A stretch of DNA of 42,172 bases, taken from the IMG/VR virus record IMGVR_UViG_3300042868_001307, positions 1-42,172 of that record. One strand, 5' to 3'. The notes under the pieces are model-generated. The model was not told the DNA's origin. It did not search any database and worked only from the letters and a program-made list of their open reading frames with translations. Positions 15,650-21,645 of this stretch are shown here, piece by piece. Both the position numbers and the translations under genes were made by a program. Numbering within the stretch: position 1 is the stretch's first letter; every line of letters starts with the position of its first letter. This DNA comes from a virus.

Positions 15650-16118
15650 GATTGGTCACGAACAATATGCTGGAAGACTTTCAATCCCTTACATCACTAA
15701 GACTGGTGTTGTTGACTTAAGATTTCGTTCACTTAACCCTGCTGTTGAGCCTAAATATATGGGTTTGACAGGTGCTGAAACCAAGATGTACAACGTCCTA
15801 GATATTGATAGGGCTGGTGATTTCATTGGTGTATGTGAAGGTGAACTAGATACAATTACTATGTCTAGTTGTATTGGTATACCCTGCATTGGTGTACCTG
15901 GTGCCAACAGTTGGAAGAAGCATTACACAAGATTGCTTGCTGACTTTGAACGGGTATTTATATTTGCAGATGGTGACCAACCAGGCACAGAATTTGCACG
16001 TAGTTTGGCTAGAGAGTTACCAGTAACAATCGTCCAACTCCCCGAAGGCGAAGACGTAAACAGTATGTACGTGTCAAACGGGGCACACTACTTTAGGGAT
16101 AAGATTGAAGTAAAATAA
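15498..16118 (+). CDS. DnaG-type primase TOPRIM catalytic protein
   Basis: This 206-aa protein has a GTG start with GAAGGGG about 8 nt upstream. The N-terminal half resembles the primase RNAP-basic region (AGRLSIPYITKTGVVDLRFR). TOPRIM motifs are GVCEGELDTI (111-120, Glu114) and FIFADGDQPG (155-163, Asp158/Asp160). It makes RNA primers with the separate zinc protein upstream. In most phages both domains are in one chain. No helicase domain is fused. Confidence 0.82.
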   Translation: MKQSQSQKDLLRKATTKYAGNIFQAQDYLASRGIPIEAARLAQLGVVAEPEIGHEQYAGRLSIPYITKTGVVDLRFRSLNPAVEPKYMGLTGAETKMYNVLDIDRAGDFIGVCEGELDTITMSSCIGIPCIGVPGANSWKKHYTRLLADFERVFIFADGDQPGTEFARSLARELPVTIVQLPEGEDVNSMYVSNGAHYFRDKIEVK

Positions 16119-16490
16119 TTGGACTACGATTTTGGCGATGAGCCACACAATTACTGCAATGAATGCGACACCCAGTTTGACGATTCGTTTGAGTTAATAG
16201 ACCACTTGTTAGAAGATGATGAAGAGTTTGACCCTTACTACTTACTACCTAATGCATTTAAACTTCACTTAGGTTCTCTGCTAAGGTTTATGTATATTCA
16301 CGCAGATGAACCAGAACAGATTAGGATGATTACCCAGTCAACCTACGTGACTTTGTTTGCTGCGGAGAATGGCTATGACTTAGTAGATGAACTGGTTGAG
16401 GATATGATTGTCAAGTCTGCGGTGCAGAATATAGATGAAGAGATAAGAAAATTACTATCAAAGGACACTAATGAAGAAGGCGGAGAGTGA
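16119..16490 (+). CDS. Acidic protein with CxxC motif
   Basis: This 123-aa protein starts at TTG immediately after the primase stop. It has an N-terminal half zinc finger (YC13NEC16DTQF, then H28) inside a very acidic stretch (LLEDDEEFD). The rest is helical (LGSLLRFMYIHADEPEQI) and again acidic. No SD is evident, so translation is probably coupled. The family is not recognised. Confidence 0.6.
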   Translation: MDYDFGDEPHNYCNECDTQFDDSFELIDHLLEDDEEFDPYYLLPNAFKLHLGSLLRFMYIHADEPEQIRMITQSTYVTLFAAENGYDLVDELVEDMIVKSAVQNIDEEIRKLLSKDTNEEGGE

Positions 16491-16496
16491 AGAGAT

Positions 16497-16883
16497 ATGG
16501 CAGATTATAACCCATCTGGTAGGACAAGGCTTGAACGTCAAGACATACAAAGTGGAGGACAAAACCTTGGTTCTAACAATTCACGTTCCGATACTAACTG
16601 GGCAGAGTTTGAACTAAATGTAAGAGATGTGATGCTTGAACTGGGTGACTTGCTCATCAAAAAGCACAAGGATTATGGACCAAAGAACATCAGCAACTCT
16701 CCCTATGGTGCTACCAATGGTCTTGTTGTGCGTATGTGGGACAAGATTGCACGCATTGTAAACCTTACTAAAGACGGCAAGAAGATAAGTGCAGAGAATG
16801 AACCCCTTGAGGATTCCTTCAAAGACATAGCAAACTATGGTATAATTGGGTTACTCGTGCTTAGAGGGAAGTGGGATAATTGA
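16497..16883 (+). CDS. DUF1599/Nmad1-like protein
   Basis: In this 128-aa protein, residues 40-128 carry LLIKKHKDYGPKNI, GLVVRMWDKIARIVNL and LEDSFKDIANYGIIGL. This matches the DUF1599 family ('nucleotide modification associated domain 1'), which is distantly MazG-like and common in phages. The N-terminal 38 residues are a polar extension. It lies among replication genes. A role in nucleotide metabolism or modification is family-based; the substrate is unknown. Confidence 0.72.
   Translation: MADYNPSGRTRLERQDIQSGGQNLGSNNSRSDTNWAEFELNVRDVMLELGDLLIKKHKDYGPKNISNSPYGATNGLVVRMWDKIARIVNLTKDGKKISAENEPLEDSFKDIANYGIIGLLVLRGKWDN
16818..16846 (+). promoter_or_regulatory. Possible internal promoter
   Basis: TTCAAA, a 17-bp spacer and TATAAT with a TGG extension lie inside the 3' end of the DUF1599-like gene. 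The predicted start lies about 30 nt before the next gene's TTG. It uses the same TGGTATAAT core as the sulfotransferase promoter. It could be chance within the coding sequence. Confidence 0.4.
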
Positions 16884-17267
16884 TTGAAAGAACAAGAGTT
16901 ATTTGACTGGCTTAAGTCAGAACATTACTCGGATTTAGAGCACTCCCCCAATGAGTTTGATGCCTTTGATTGCACAACACACGAACATAAGATGTTCATT
17001 GAACTTAAATCACGCAAGACTCACTACCCATCCCTGCTTATAGAGAAAATAAAGTTTGACTTCTTGCTTGAGCAAGCACGCTTGCTACAATATGAACCAT
17101 ATTATATTAACTACACACCAGAAGGTGTCTTCTCTTTCCATCTTCACGCCATTGGAGAGATAGACTGGCAAGATAAATGGTTACCAATTACTACTGAGTT
17201 TGCTAATAAGAATAATAAGATGAAGATGGTTGGCTTTATTCCTATTGAAGTTGGGGTTAAACTCTGA
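16884..17267 (+). CDS. PD-(D/E)XK nuclease-like protein
   Basis: This 127-aa protein starts at TTG directly after the previous stop. D26/D29 (EFDAFDC), E40-L-K42 (MFIELKSRKTHYPS) and the following helix (LLIEKIKFDFLLEQAR) fit the PD-(D/E)XK core. The KTHYP-type extension after ELK is seen in phage nuclease-like proteins. The C-terminal half is beta-rich. It is coupled to the sigma-like gene. Its role (DNA processing, host DNA degradation or repair) is open. Confidence 0.65.
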   Translation: MKEQELFDWLKSEHYSDLEHSPNEFDAFDCTTHEHKMFIELKSRKTHYPSLLIEKIKFDFLLEQARLLQYEPYYINYTPEGVFSFHLHAIGEIDWQDKWLPITTEFANKNNKMKMVGFIPIEVGVKL

Positions 17268-17908
17268 TGGAATGGGAACGCATACAACGCTGGGAATATA
17301 TAGTTGATGCTGTTGCTTCTGAGTATCACAGGAAGTTTAACATTGACGCTGAGGATATACGCCAAATATTATTTCAATGGTTTGTTGAGCACCCAAATAA
17401 GTTAGATACTTGGGAGGCTATCGGTGAGAAGGATGCGAAGAACTTAATCTATCGTAGCCTACGCAATCAAGCATTAGATTATTGTCAGGCTTGGAAGGCT
17501 AAGTCTGGTGGGTATGAGACATCCGATTTGTTTTATTATGAAGGCGATATGGTTGAGGCTTTGTTGCCCTCTGTAATCAGAGGTGAAATGAGTATCACTC
17601 AGAAGTTAAACCTTGCTGGTGGTGGCAGACCCTCTGCTCCCTCTGAAGGTGGCAACCTTATGGCTATGATGATTGAGATTGATGCTGGCTATTGGAAGTT
17701 ACCTAAAGATGACAGGAAGTTATTATTCCTACGCTATGCAGAGACAATGGACTTCGGTGACATCGCAAGTGAAATGGAATTAGGTTCAGAAGATACTGCA
17801 CGTATGAGACACAAGCGTGCAATACGCAAATTAATCAATAAAATAGGGGGTTTTAAGCCCTATCGTGATGAAGACTTTGAGAGTAATAACCAAGAAGAAG
17901 ACAAATAA
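17267..17908 (+). CDS. Sigma-70-like transcription factor
   Basis: This 213-aa protein has an N-terminal helical domain (residues 5-80; IDAEDIRQILFQWF, then NLIYRSLRNQALDYCQ) like sigma region 2. A flexible Gly/Ser linker (115-135) follows. The C-terminal domain (145-190) is region-4-like: LPKDDRKLLFLRYAETMDFGDIA with a helix-turn-helix and RMRHKRAIRKL as the recognition end. It is the last gene of the replication unit, so it could direct RNA polymerase to late phage promoters. It is divergent, and an HTH regulator that is not a sigma is possible. Confidence 0.65.
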   Translation: MEWERIQRWEYIVDAVASEYHRKFNIDAEDIRQILFQWFVEHPNKLDTWEAIGEKDAKNLIYRSLRNQALDYCQAWKAKSGGYETSDLFYYEGDMVEALLPSVIRGEMSITQKLNLAGGGRPSAPSEGGNLMAMMIEIDAGYWKLPKDDRKLLFLRYAETMDFGDIASEMELGSEDTARMRHKRAIRKLINKIGGFKPYRDEDFESNNQEEDK

Positions 17909-17930
17909 AAACCCCCTCCGAAGAGGGGGC
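17906..17930. terminator. Bidirectional terminator between convergent operons
   Basis: CCCCCTC, CGAA and GAGGGGG form a 7-bp GC stem. Read leftward it has a TTCG loop and a TTTTT tail, giving an excellent terminator for the minus-strand operon. Rightward the tail is only CTTCTATCT, so it is weaker for the replication operon. Confidence 0.88.
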
Positions 17931-17944
17931 TTCTATCTATTAGA

Positions 17945-18091
17945 TTAATGACCACCGCAATCACAACATAACTTACAAAATTCTTTACGGTATTCACATT
18001 GGTCACTAACACCATCTCCATAATATTTGGAACCGACTAATGTTATTTGTTCCCAACAAGTTTCACATATTTCTATAACGTGCTTATCCAT
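17945..18091 (-). CDS. 48-aa Cys-rich zinc-like protein
   Basis: The start is MDKHVIEI, with GACAGGAG six nt upstream. Upstream in-frame codons lie over the promoter and are rejected. Cysteines are arranged as CETC and CKLCCDCGGH, with an additional Cys between, enough for one or two zinc sites. It is transcribed from its own near-consensus promoter and is the last gene before the terminator, so probably highly expressed. Function unknown. Confidence 0.7.
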   Translation of the reverse strand: MDKHVIEICETCWEQITLVGSKYYGDGVSDQCEYRKEFCKLCCDCGGH

Positions 18092-18122
18092 TTCAATCTC
18101 CTGTCTAGTGGATAGTAAAACC

Positions 18123-18151
18123 ATTATAGCACAATGACTTTCATTTGTCAA
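18123..18151 (-). promoter_or_regulatory. Consensus sigma-70 promoter (TTGACA-N17-TATAAT)
   Basis: On the minus strand, TTGACA at 18151-18146 and TATAAT at 18128-18123 are separated by exactly 17 bp, with an extended TGC before the -10. Transcription would begin near 18116, about 25 nt before the 48-aa gene's ATG. It lies inside the 3' end of the upstream gene. It is the strongest housekeeping-type promoter I found. Confidence 0.88.
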
Positions 18152-18350
18152 GTGTCGGTGTGTCGCCCTCTAATTCCATTTCTGCTGGGTCAACATACAT
18201 AGCCTCTGAATAATTATCGTAGAACTCTTCAATCTCTTTACCACTAGCAAACTGTAAGGTATTGTTTTGTGGGTCACAACCAGAACATCCACCATTATCG
18301 CATTCACATTTTGATTCTGGGTAGTGCGCTAAAGTAATAAACTCTTTCAT
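18141..18350 (-). CDS. 69-aa acidic protein with Cys cluster
   Basis: The start MKEFITLA is chosen for its perfect AGGAGG SD; an upstream ATG at 18383 lacks one and lies in the FmdB-like gene. A Cys cluster, CECDNGGCSGC (residues 15-25), is followed by an acidic helix (KEIEEFYDNYSEAMYVD). Its 3' end contains the strong promoter for the next gene. Family not recognised. Confidence 0.65.
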   Translation of the reverse strand: MKEFITLAHYPESKCECDNGGCSGCDPQNNTLQFASGKEIEEFYDNYSEAMYVDPAEMELEGDTPTLDK

Positions 18351-18351
18351 C

Positions 18352-18519
18352 TTATCCTCCTGTACTGTAAAAACCTGTGCCATTAAATTTAACTGCTGGT
18401 GCTGAGTATACTCTGCTCATTATTGTTTGACAACAACTTGGCTCTCTGTCTTCACCAAATCCGCGTTCAAACTCTATTGTGATTCCACATTTATCACACT
18501 TGTAATCATAAATTGGCAT
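18352..18519 (-). CDS. FmdB-like zinc ribbon protein
   Basis: This 55-aa protein has MPIYDYKCDKCG at the N-terminus, a central CC (29-30), and SRVYSAPAVKFNGTGFYSTGG at the end. The pattern is that of the FmdB/Zn-ribbon_8 family, small regulatory or nucleic-acid-binding ribbons. The second CxxC is replaced by CC, so metal binding may be altered. Starts and stops overlap both neighbours (TAATG upstream), showing operon coupling. Confidence 0.78.
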   Translation of the reverse strand: MPIYDYKCDKCGITIEFERGFGEDREPSCCQTIMSRVYSAPAVKFNGTGFYSTGG

Positions 18520-18695
18520 TAATCATCTCCGTCAATCGGTGTTGGTGCCGTACTAATTGCACCACAATCCTTGCATTTCTGTTTCAAATCATACCAAGCA
18601 ATCTCTCTATCCTCATCATCCCACATCACATTGATTGTAAAGACTTTACATCCACAGATACAGGCTGTTGTCGGTAGCCCTTGTAAGTCAAACAT
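18519..18695 (-). CDS. 58-aa zinc ribbon-like protein
   Basis: The start MFDLQGLP shares a base with the upstream stop. Two Cys pairs, CICGC (about residues 12-16) and CKDCG (41-45), flank a Trp/acidic middle (MWDDEDREIAWYDL) in a typical zinc-ribbon layout, probably for nucleic-acid or protein binding. Function unknown. Confidence 0.65.
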   Translation of the reverse strand: MFDLQGLPTTACICGCKVFTINVMWDDEDREIAWYDLKQKCKDCGAISTAPTPIDGDD

Positions 18696-19111
18696 CAATA
18701 CCAATTTCTGCGTAAACTGTGAGACCAAGCCTTGCAAGGTGTGCCATAGCGGTGCCCGATGTAGCGGTAAGCCCGTAGTATCTGTGTCGCTGGGTCTTTA
18801 GACTTCTCTTTTAGTACCTGCCCTATGCCGTATGCGGTGGACTTAGGGTTGTCTGCGAAATGGTCAAAGCGACTTTCTTTCGTGAACAATTTTACGATAC
18901 ACGCTTGCTGAGTTTTGTTCCAACCGTAGCCAACTTGGGCAAAGTTCATAGCCATTTTTTTATTGGCTCTCTTCTCTTCCATTGTTGCCTTGGTTCTATG
19001 TACTGGCTTCTCGTGCTTGCTTATCTTTATCTCCACATCAACTGTCTTGTTAATTGGGAATGAGATGAGGGCAATAACTAAAACGGATACCGCTAGTATT
19101 CTTGTTGTCAT
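18695..19111 (-). CDS. Lytic transglycosylase-like protein with membrane anchor
   Basis: In this 138-aa protein, residues 4-20 form a signal anchor (RILAVSVLVIALISFP), followed by a basic stalk. The catalytic domain has ACIVKLFTKESRFDHFADN with the SLT glutamate in KES, STAYGIGQVL, a QI..AYRYIGHRYG segment, PCKAWSHSL and RRNWY. This is the short soluble-lytic-transglycosylase-like set seen in actinobacterial and phage wall enzymes. It is encoded in the small-gene operon, not the lysis cassette, so a local wall-opening or pre-lysis role is possible. Its start overlaps the whiB stop (TGATG). Confidence 0.78.
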   Translation of the reverse strand: MTTRILAVSVLVIALISFPINKTVDVEIKISKHEKPVHRTKATMEEKRANKKMAMNFAQVGYGWNKTQQACIVKLFTKESRFDHFADNPKSTAYGIGQVLKEKSKDPATQILRAYRYIGHRYGTPCKAWSHSLRRNWY

Positions 19112-19455
19112 CAGGCTATTCTACCAAGAAGTGCTTGAACATTACCTCTATGTCTACTTTCTGCGGTAATAATCTCAGGATTATCTCTGTCTCTAAGCAA
19201 CTTATAGCGTTCTGACATCAACAAACCACCCCAAATACTGCCCCAACCACCCCAATACTGGATGTTCTCAGGCTCAAGCCCTTCTTCTAAGCACTTATTC
19301 TTTACTGGACAGGTATTACATAGGTGAATTGCTTCAACACTACGCAATACTTGCAAGCGTTGCTCGTCTGCAAACCTAGCATTTTCATAGTGCCATAGGT
19401 CAGGGTCTGGATGGTTGTTGCAACTACCCTCTGCGTGCCAACTTTTGTCTTTCAT
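19111..19455 (-). CDS. whiB: WhiB-family [4Fe-4S] transcriptional regulator
   Basis: This 114-aa protein has Fe-S ligands C12, C46, C49 and C55 (C...CxxC...C), then GWGSIWGGLL (70-79), the WhiB G(V/I)WGG turn. The C-terminus is basic (SRHRGNVQALLGRIA). WhiB proteins are confined to actinobacteria and their phages and act by binding the housekeeping sigma factor. It may redirect host transcription. An SD, GAGAGG, precedes ATG. It is the main evidence for host assignment. Confidence 0.93.
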   Translation of the reverse strand: MKDKSWHAEGSCNNHPDPDLWHYENARFADEQRLQVLRSVEAIHLCNTCPVKNKCLEEGLEPENIQYWGGWGSIWGGLLMSERYKLLRDRDNPEIITAESRHRGNVQALLGRIA

Positions 19456-19543
19456 TTTGATACCCTCTCCACGACTTCCAATAAGAAATCCATTTTCTAT
19501 GATAACGAATTGCCAGCATAGTTAATACAAATAAAGTAGCCAC
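19424..19543 (-). CDS. Possible 39-aa membrane peptide
   Basis: It has a GTG start overlapping the upstream stop region (TAGTAGTG) and one hydrophobic segment (VATLFVLTMLAI), then a Trp/Arg/Lys-rich tail. It overlaps the first 32 nt of whiB in another frame. It is plausible by coupling and topology, but short and without an SD, so it is uncertain. Confidence 0.35.
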   Translation of the reverse strand: MATLFVLTMLAIRYHRKWISYWKSWRGYQNERQKLARRG

Positions 19544-19545
19544 TA

Positions 19546-19782
19546 CTAGACAACCCGTAAGTGGCGAACCTGCAATACATTCTCCGCTTCTGAGTGGTGT
19601 ATGTCCTCATAACTAACTTCACTTCTTGCTTGGTGAGAGTAAAGCCATTCGTCTTGGTGTGCTGGTGTCATAGCATTCCAAATTGGTGGTAGTTCCACGC
19701 CCTCTGGCAACCAGACATTCATTACCCTAACGCCTTCTACTTTGTATGCAATCTGAAATTGCTTACCCGTTGTATCCGTCAT
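19546..19782 (-). CDS. 78-aa hypothetical protein
   Basis: The start MTDTTGKQF is chosen since upstream codons overlap the zinc protein in another frame; GAGG lies just upstream. Residues 10-40 are beta-like (FQIAYKVEGVRVMNVWLPEGVELP), then MTPAHQDEWLYSH. No cysteines. It overlaps the preceding gene by 20 nt. Unrecognised. Confidence 0.6.
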   Translation of the reverse strand: MTDTTGKQFQIAYKVEGVRVMNVWLPEGVELPPIWNAMTPAHQDEWLYSHQARSEVSYEDIHHSEAENVLQVRHLRVV

Positions 19783-19984
19783 CCTCAAACTCCGTTTCGC
19801 TAGTGTGTTCCTCTTGGCATTTTGGGCACTTCCATTCTGCAAATACATAGCAAACTCCGTGCTTGTATTCTTTGGTGCAAGGCACCTCTGCCTTCCAACC
19901 ACAATCGCAATCAAATTCCCACACATCATCATAGGTATTTGCGAAAGTGGCAGGGTCTCCCGTCATCCACATTGGCTCACTCAT
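19763..19984 (-). CDS. 73-aa zinc-binding-like protein
   Basis: Cysteines lie in EFDCDCGWKAEVPC and EWKCPKCQEEH, a two-knuckle ribbon separated by an aromatic strand (GVCYVFAEW). The tail is acidic (TSETEFEDDGYNG). The start MSEPMWM overlaps the upstream stop by 8 nt (ATGAGTGA). It is probably a nucleic-acid- or protein-binding ribbon. Confidence 0.65.
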   Translation of the reverse strand: MSEPMWMTGDPATFANTYDDVWEFDCDCGWKAEVPCTKEYKHGVCYVFAEWKCPKCQEEHTSETEFEDDGYNG

Positions 19985-20099
19985 TGGTCTCAATTTCTTT
20001 TAAGATTTCCTGTCTAACGATTGAAAGTTCAATCAACCTGTTAGCACTATCTATAATAGCCGTCCAACTTACCTCTTCTGTCTCCTGTTCATTACTCAT
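19977..20099 (-). CDS. 40-aa helical peptide
   Basis: It is an acidic N-terminus (MSNEQETEEVSW) followed by one amphipathic helix (IDSANRLIELSIVRQEILKE). It overlaps both neighbours by 8 nt (ATGAGTAA, ATGAGTGA), which supports real translation of such a short frame. The perfect inverted repeat at 20019-20034 lies inside it. Confidence 0.6.
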   Translation of the reverse strand: MSNEQETEEVSWTAIIDSANRLIELSIVRQEILKEIETNE

Positions 20100-20211
20100 T
20101 ACCTTCTCCTATCTTTTTTGCTAGTTTGTTGTACTCTTCCCAACCACAGTCAATACATCCCCATTCAGGGGTTGATAAAGACCACCCACATTTCTTGCAT
20201 ACTTTATCCAT
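20092..20211 (-). CDS. 39-aa zinc ribbon mini-protein
   Basis: CKKCGW and CIDCGW pairs, each followed by Gly-Trp, form a complete rubredoxin/ribbon-like metal site in a protein of only 39 residues. A short helix (EYNKLAKKIGEGNE) follows. GGAGAG lies upstream of the ATG, and the gene is linked to its neighbour by an 8-nt overlap. Confidence 0.7.
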   Translation of the reverse strand: MDKVCKKCGWSLSTPEWGCIDCGWEEYNKLAKKIGEGNE

Positions 20212-20214
20212 TCC

Positions 20215-20343
20215 TTAACTCTCCTTCTGCCAACTCATTTGTAAATCGTAGCAACAGTCCTCACAGTAGTCGCATTCGTGCTCAGTAGGGTCAATCTTTT
20301 CATCACAAGATTTGCATTTAACTAACTCTTTTATTGCGTTCAT
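20215..20343 (-). CDS. 42-aa Cys-rich mini-protein
   Basis: CKSC, then ECDYCEDCC, with intervening His (TEHECD), can bind one or two metals. The start MNAIKEL is chosen for the GGGAG SD and its overlap with the upstream stop (ATGA). It is one member of the string of metal-binding peptides. Confidence 0.65.
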   Translation of the reverse strand: MNAIKELVKCKSCDEKIDPTEHECDYCEDCCYDLQMSWQKES

Positions 20344-20420
20344 CTTTTTAACTCCCGTCCGTGTTCGCATTCGTTGATAGGGTACAGGCAATCGCCACAA
20401 TAAACAACCGTGTCGCTCAT
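20340..20420 (-). CDS. 26-aa Cys mini-protein
   Basis: MSDTVVYCGDCLYPINECEHG carries CGDC plus Cys/His (C-E-H), a complete potential four-ligand site. It overlaps the upstream stop (TAATG) and the downstream ATG (ATGA). Perfect coupling and composition support it despite the tiny size. Confidence 0.5.
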   Translation of the reverse strand: MSDTVVYCGDCLYPINECEHGRELKR

Positions 20421-20509
20421 TAGTCGCCACACCTTTCATCTTCTGTGTGTATCCACTCGCATTTATCGCAGGAATACTCCCACTCATCCATTACTCCTAC
20501 GCTTTTCAT
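20420..20509 (-). CDS. 29-aa Cys mini-protein
   Basis: It starts in an ATGA overlap with the upstream stop. An internal ATG at 20491, preceded by TAGGAG, would give 23 residues. YSCDKCEW, then His and a final Cys (IHTEDERCGD), give a C-C-H-C set. It resembles the N-terminal half of the neighbouring mini-proteins. Confidence 0.5.
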   Translation of the reverse strand: MKSVGVMDEWEYSCDKCEWIHTEDERCGD

Positions 20510-20643
20510 ACTTCACACTCCAACATAGTGCCCCAGCACCAACCATTACCAACCCACCACAGATGAGCCGATACTTCTAACAAGCCCCACAGGGCTAACG
20601 CAACCGCAATCCCTACTACTATCTTTCCTCTTGTGGTTAGCAT
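20506..20643 (-). CDS. 45-aa membrane peptide
   Basis: One transmembrane helix (IVVGIAVALALWGLLEV) is followed by a Trp/Gly/Cys-rich outer segment (HLWWVGNGWCWGTMLEC). The start and stop overlap both neighbours (TAATG, ATGA). No known family. Confidence 0.55.
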   Translation of the reverse strand: MLTTRGKIVVGIAVALALWGLLEVSAHLWWVGNGWCWGTMLECEV

Positions 20644-20942
20644 TACGCACCCACTAGCGTGTTTGCAATAGCCCGTCGCACTAGCCCTTGGTGCTTGCTT
20701 GTAGTAACGCTAAACTTCTGCGCCACACAATACCAACCGTCTTTTGTGTACCACGCGATAGGCGTTGAGTATGAATAGACCCAGTACATCACGGCATTTA
20801 AGTCTTGATTGTATCTCGCCGTTTCCTCTTCATTCAATCGTCCATTACCTACACCGTACGCTCTACCCTCTAGCGCACTTGCCCTAAACTCTTGGCGTGT
20901 TTCAATGTAGTGGATAGCGTCTCTCTGATTTAACTGTTTCAT
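20643..20942 (-). CDS. 99-aa hypothetical protein
   Basis: It is alpha/beta, with YIETRQEFRASALEGRAYG and a C-terminal WYTKDGWYCVAQKFSVTTSKHQ. The latter resembles small phage proteins that read 'W...DGWYV...YSVTTSKHQ'. No catalytic motif. It is coupled through ATGA to the upstream gene. Confidence 0.65.
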   Translation of the reverse strand: MKQLNQRDAIHYIETRQEFRASALEGRAYGVGNGRLNEEETARYNQDLNAVMYWVYSYSTPIAWYTKDGWYCVAQKFSVTTSKHQGLVRRAIANTLVGA

Positions 20943-21250
20943 TCTTCTTCCTCTTCCTCTTCTAATTCGGTTACGGCTTCGTTGAAGATGTCTGAGTAAT
21001 AAAGGTATAAGTCAAGGCTCATTAAGTTATAGATGTTGATTTCCCCACCCTGTCCCAATTCTGCGTGCCCTCTGTCGTTGTACTCGCTAGGCATTTCCTG
21101 CCACTCTTGCACAATCTTGTTGTAATAGACAGGAAGGTACCCGTCTATCCATTCCCCGCTATTGTCGCGAATGTCTTCTAAGGTTTCATCGTGCTCCTTA
21201 ATTGCATTTCTAAACTCTGACTTCATCGCTTCCTTAACTTTATGACTCAT
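20939..21250 (-). CDS. 103-aa acidic hypothetical protein
   Basis: It is mostly helical and ends with a run of seven Glu after TEL. MPSEYNDRGHAELGQGGEINIYNLM occupies the middle. Strong acidity could indicate DNA mimicry or a protein-sequestering role, but nothing specific shows. The start overlaps the upstream stop (TAATGA). Confidence 0.65.
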   Translation of the reverse strand: MSHKVKEAMKSEFRNAIKEHDETLEDIRDNSGEWIDGYLPVYYNKIVQEWQEMPSEYNDRGHAELGQGGEINIYNLMSLDLYLYYSDIFNEAVTELEEEEEEE

Positions 21251-21351
21251 TACTTAGCCCTCTCTCCATTTAGAATTTCAAGCCATACGCTTAAAATTTC
21301 ACGAGTAATCGGCCCACTTTCAAGCCACTCTTGCTCTGTCATTGTGTCCAT
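21250..21351 (-). CDS. 33-aa helical peptide
   Basis: MDTMTEQEWLESGPITREIL and VWLEILNGERAK form one or two amphipathic helices. GAGAGGGTGAAGTA precedes the ATG, giving an SD, and the stop overlaps the next ATG. Function unknown. Confidence 0.5.
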   Translation of the reverse strand: MDTMTEQEWLESGPITREILSVWLEILNGERAK

Positions 21352-21355
21352 TACT

Positions 21356-21541
21356 TCACCCTCTCCCGTCTAATAAAAACTCTGTGTAGTGTCCCGCCTT
21401 GATGTCGTTTTGAATCCATAACTCCGAGCTATGGCTCCACTTACTGATGTCTGTGGTGATTGCTACCCCGTCGCGGGTGACTGTGTAAGTCGTGCCCTCT
21501 GCCGTGATTGTGTCACCCTTACCGTTTTTCCATACTGTCAT
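21356..21541 (-). CDS. 61-aa beta-rich hypothetical protein
   Basis: MTVWKNGKGDTITAEGTTYTVTRDG suggests a small beta barrel. WSHSSELWIQNDIKAGHYTEFL follows. It is preceded by GACAGGAGCACAGA-ATG and by a structured leader closely related to the one before 21897-22088. No family recognised. Confidence 0.65.
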   Translation of the reverse strand: MTVWKNGKGDTITAEGTTYTVTRDGVAITTDISKWSHSSELWIQNDIKAGHYTEFLLDGRG

Positions 21542-21547
21542 TCTGTG

Positions 21548-21645
21548 CTCCTGTCGTAAATAGGTTTGGCGTATTTGCCTTACCTAGTGCCCCAGTATGC
21601 CGTGAACATTCGCCCTCTGTAAAGGGGCTGGGGCTGGTGTTGCTA
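21548..21645 (-). ncRNA. Structured leader, copy 1
   Basis: It starts at the upstream gene's stop codon with TAGCAACACC. It has a perfect 7-bp stem (21628-21634 with 21589-21595), a 32-nt interior that can form a second GC helix, and ends in GACAGGAG. Its relative at 22096-22189 has the same order and a compensated base pair. It is probably a cis-regulatory mRNA element of the following gene. Confidence 0.6.
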
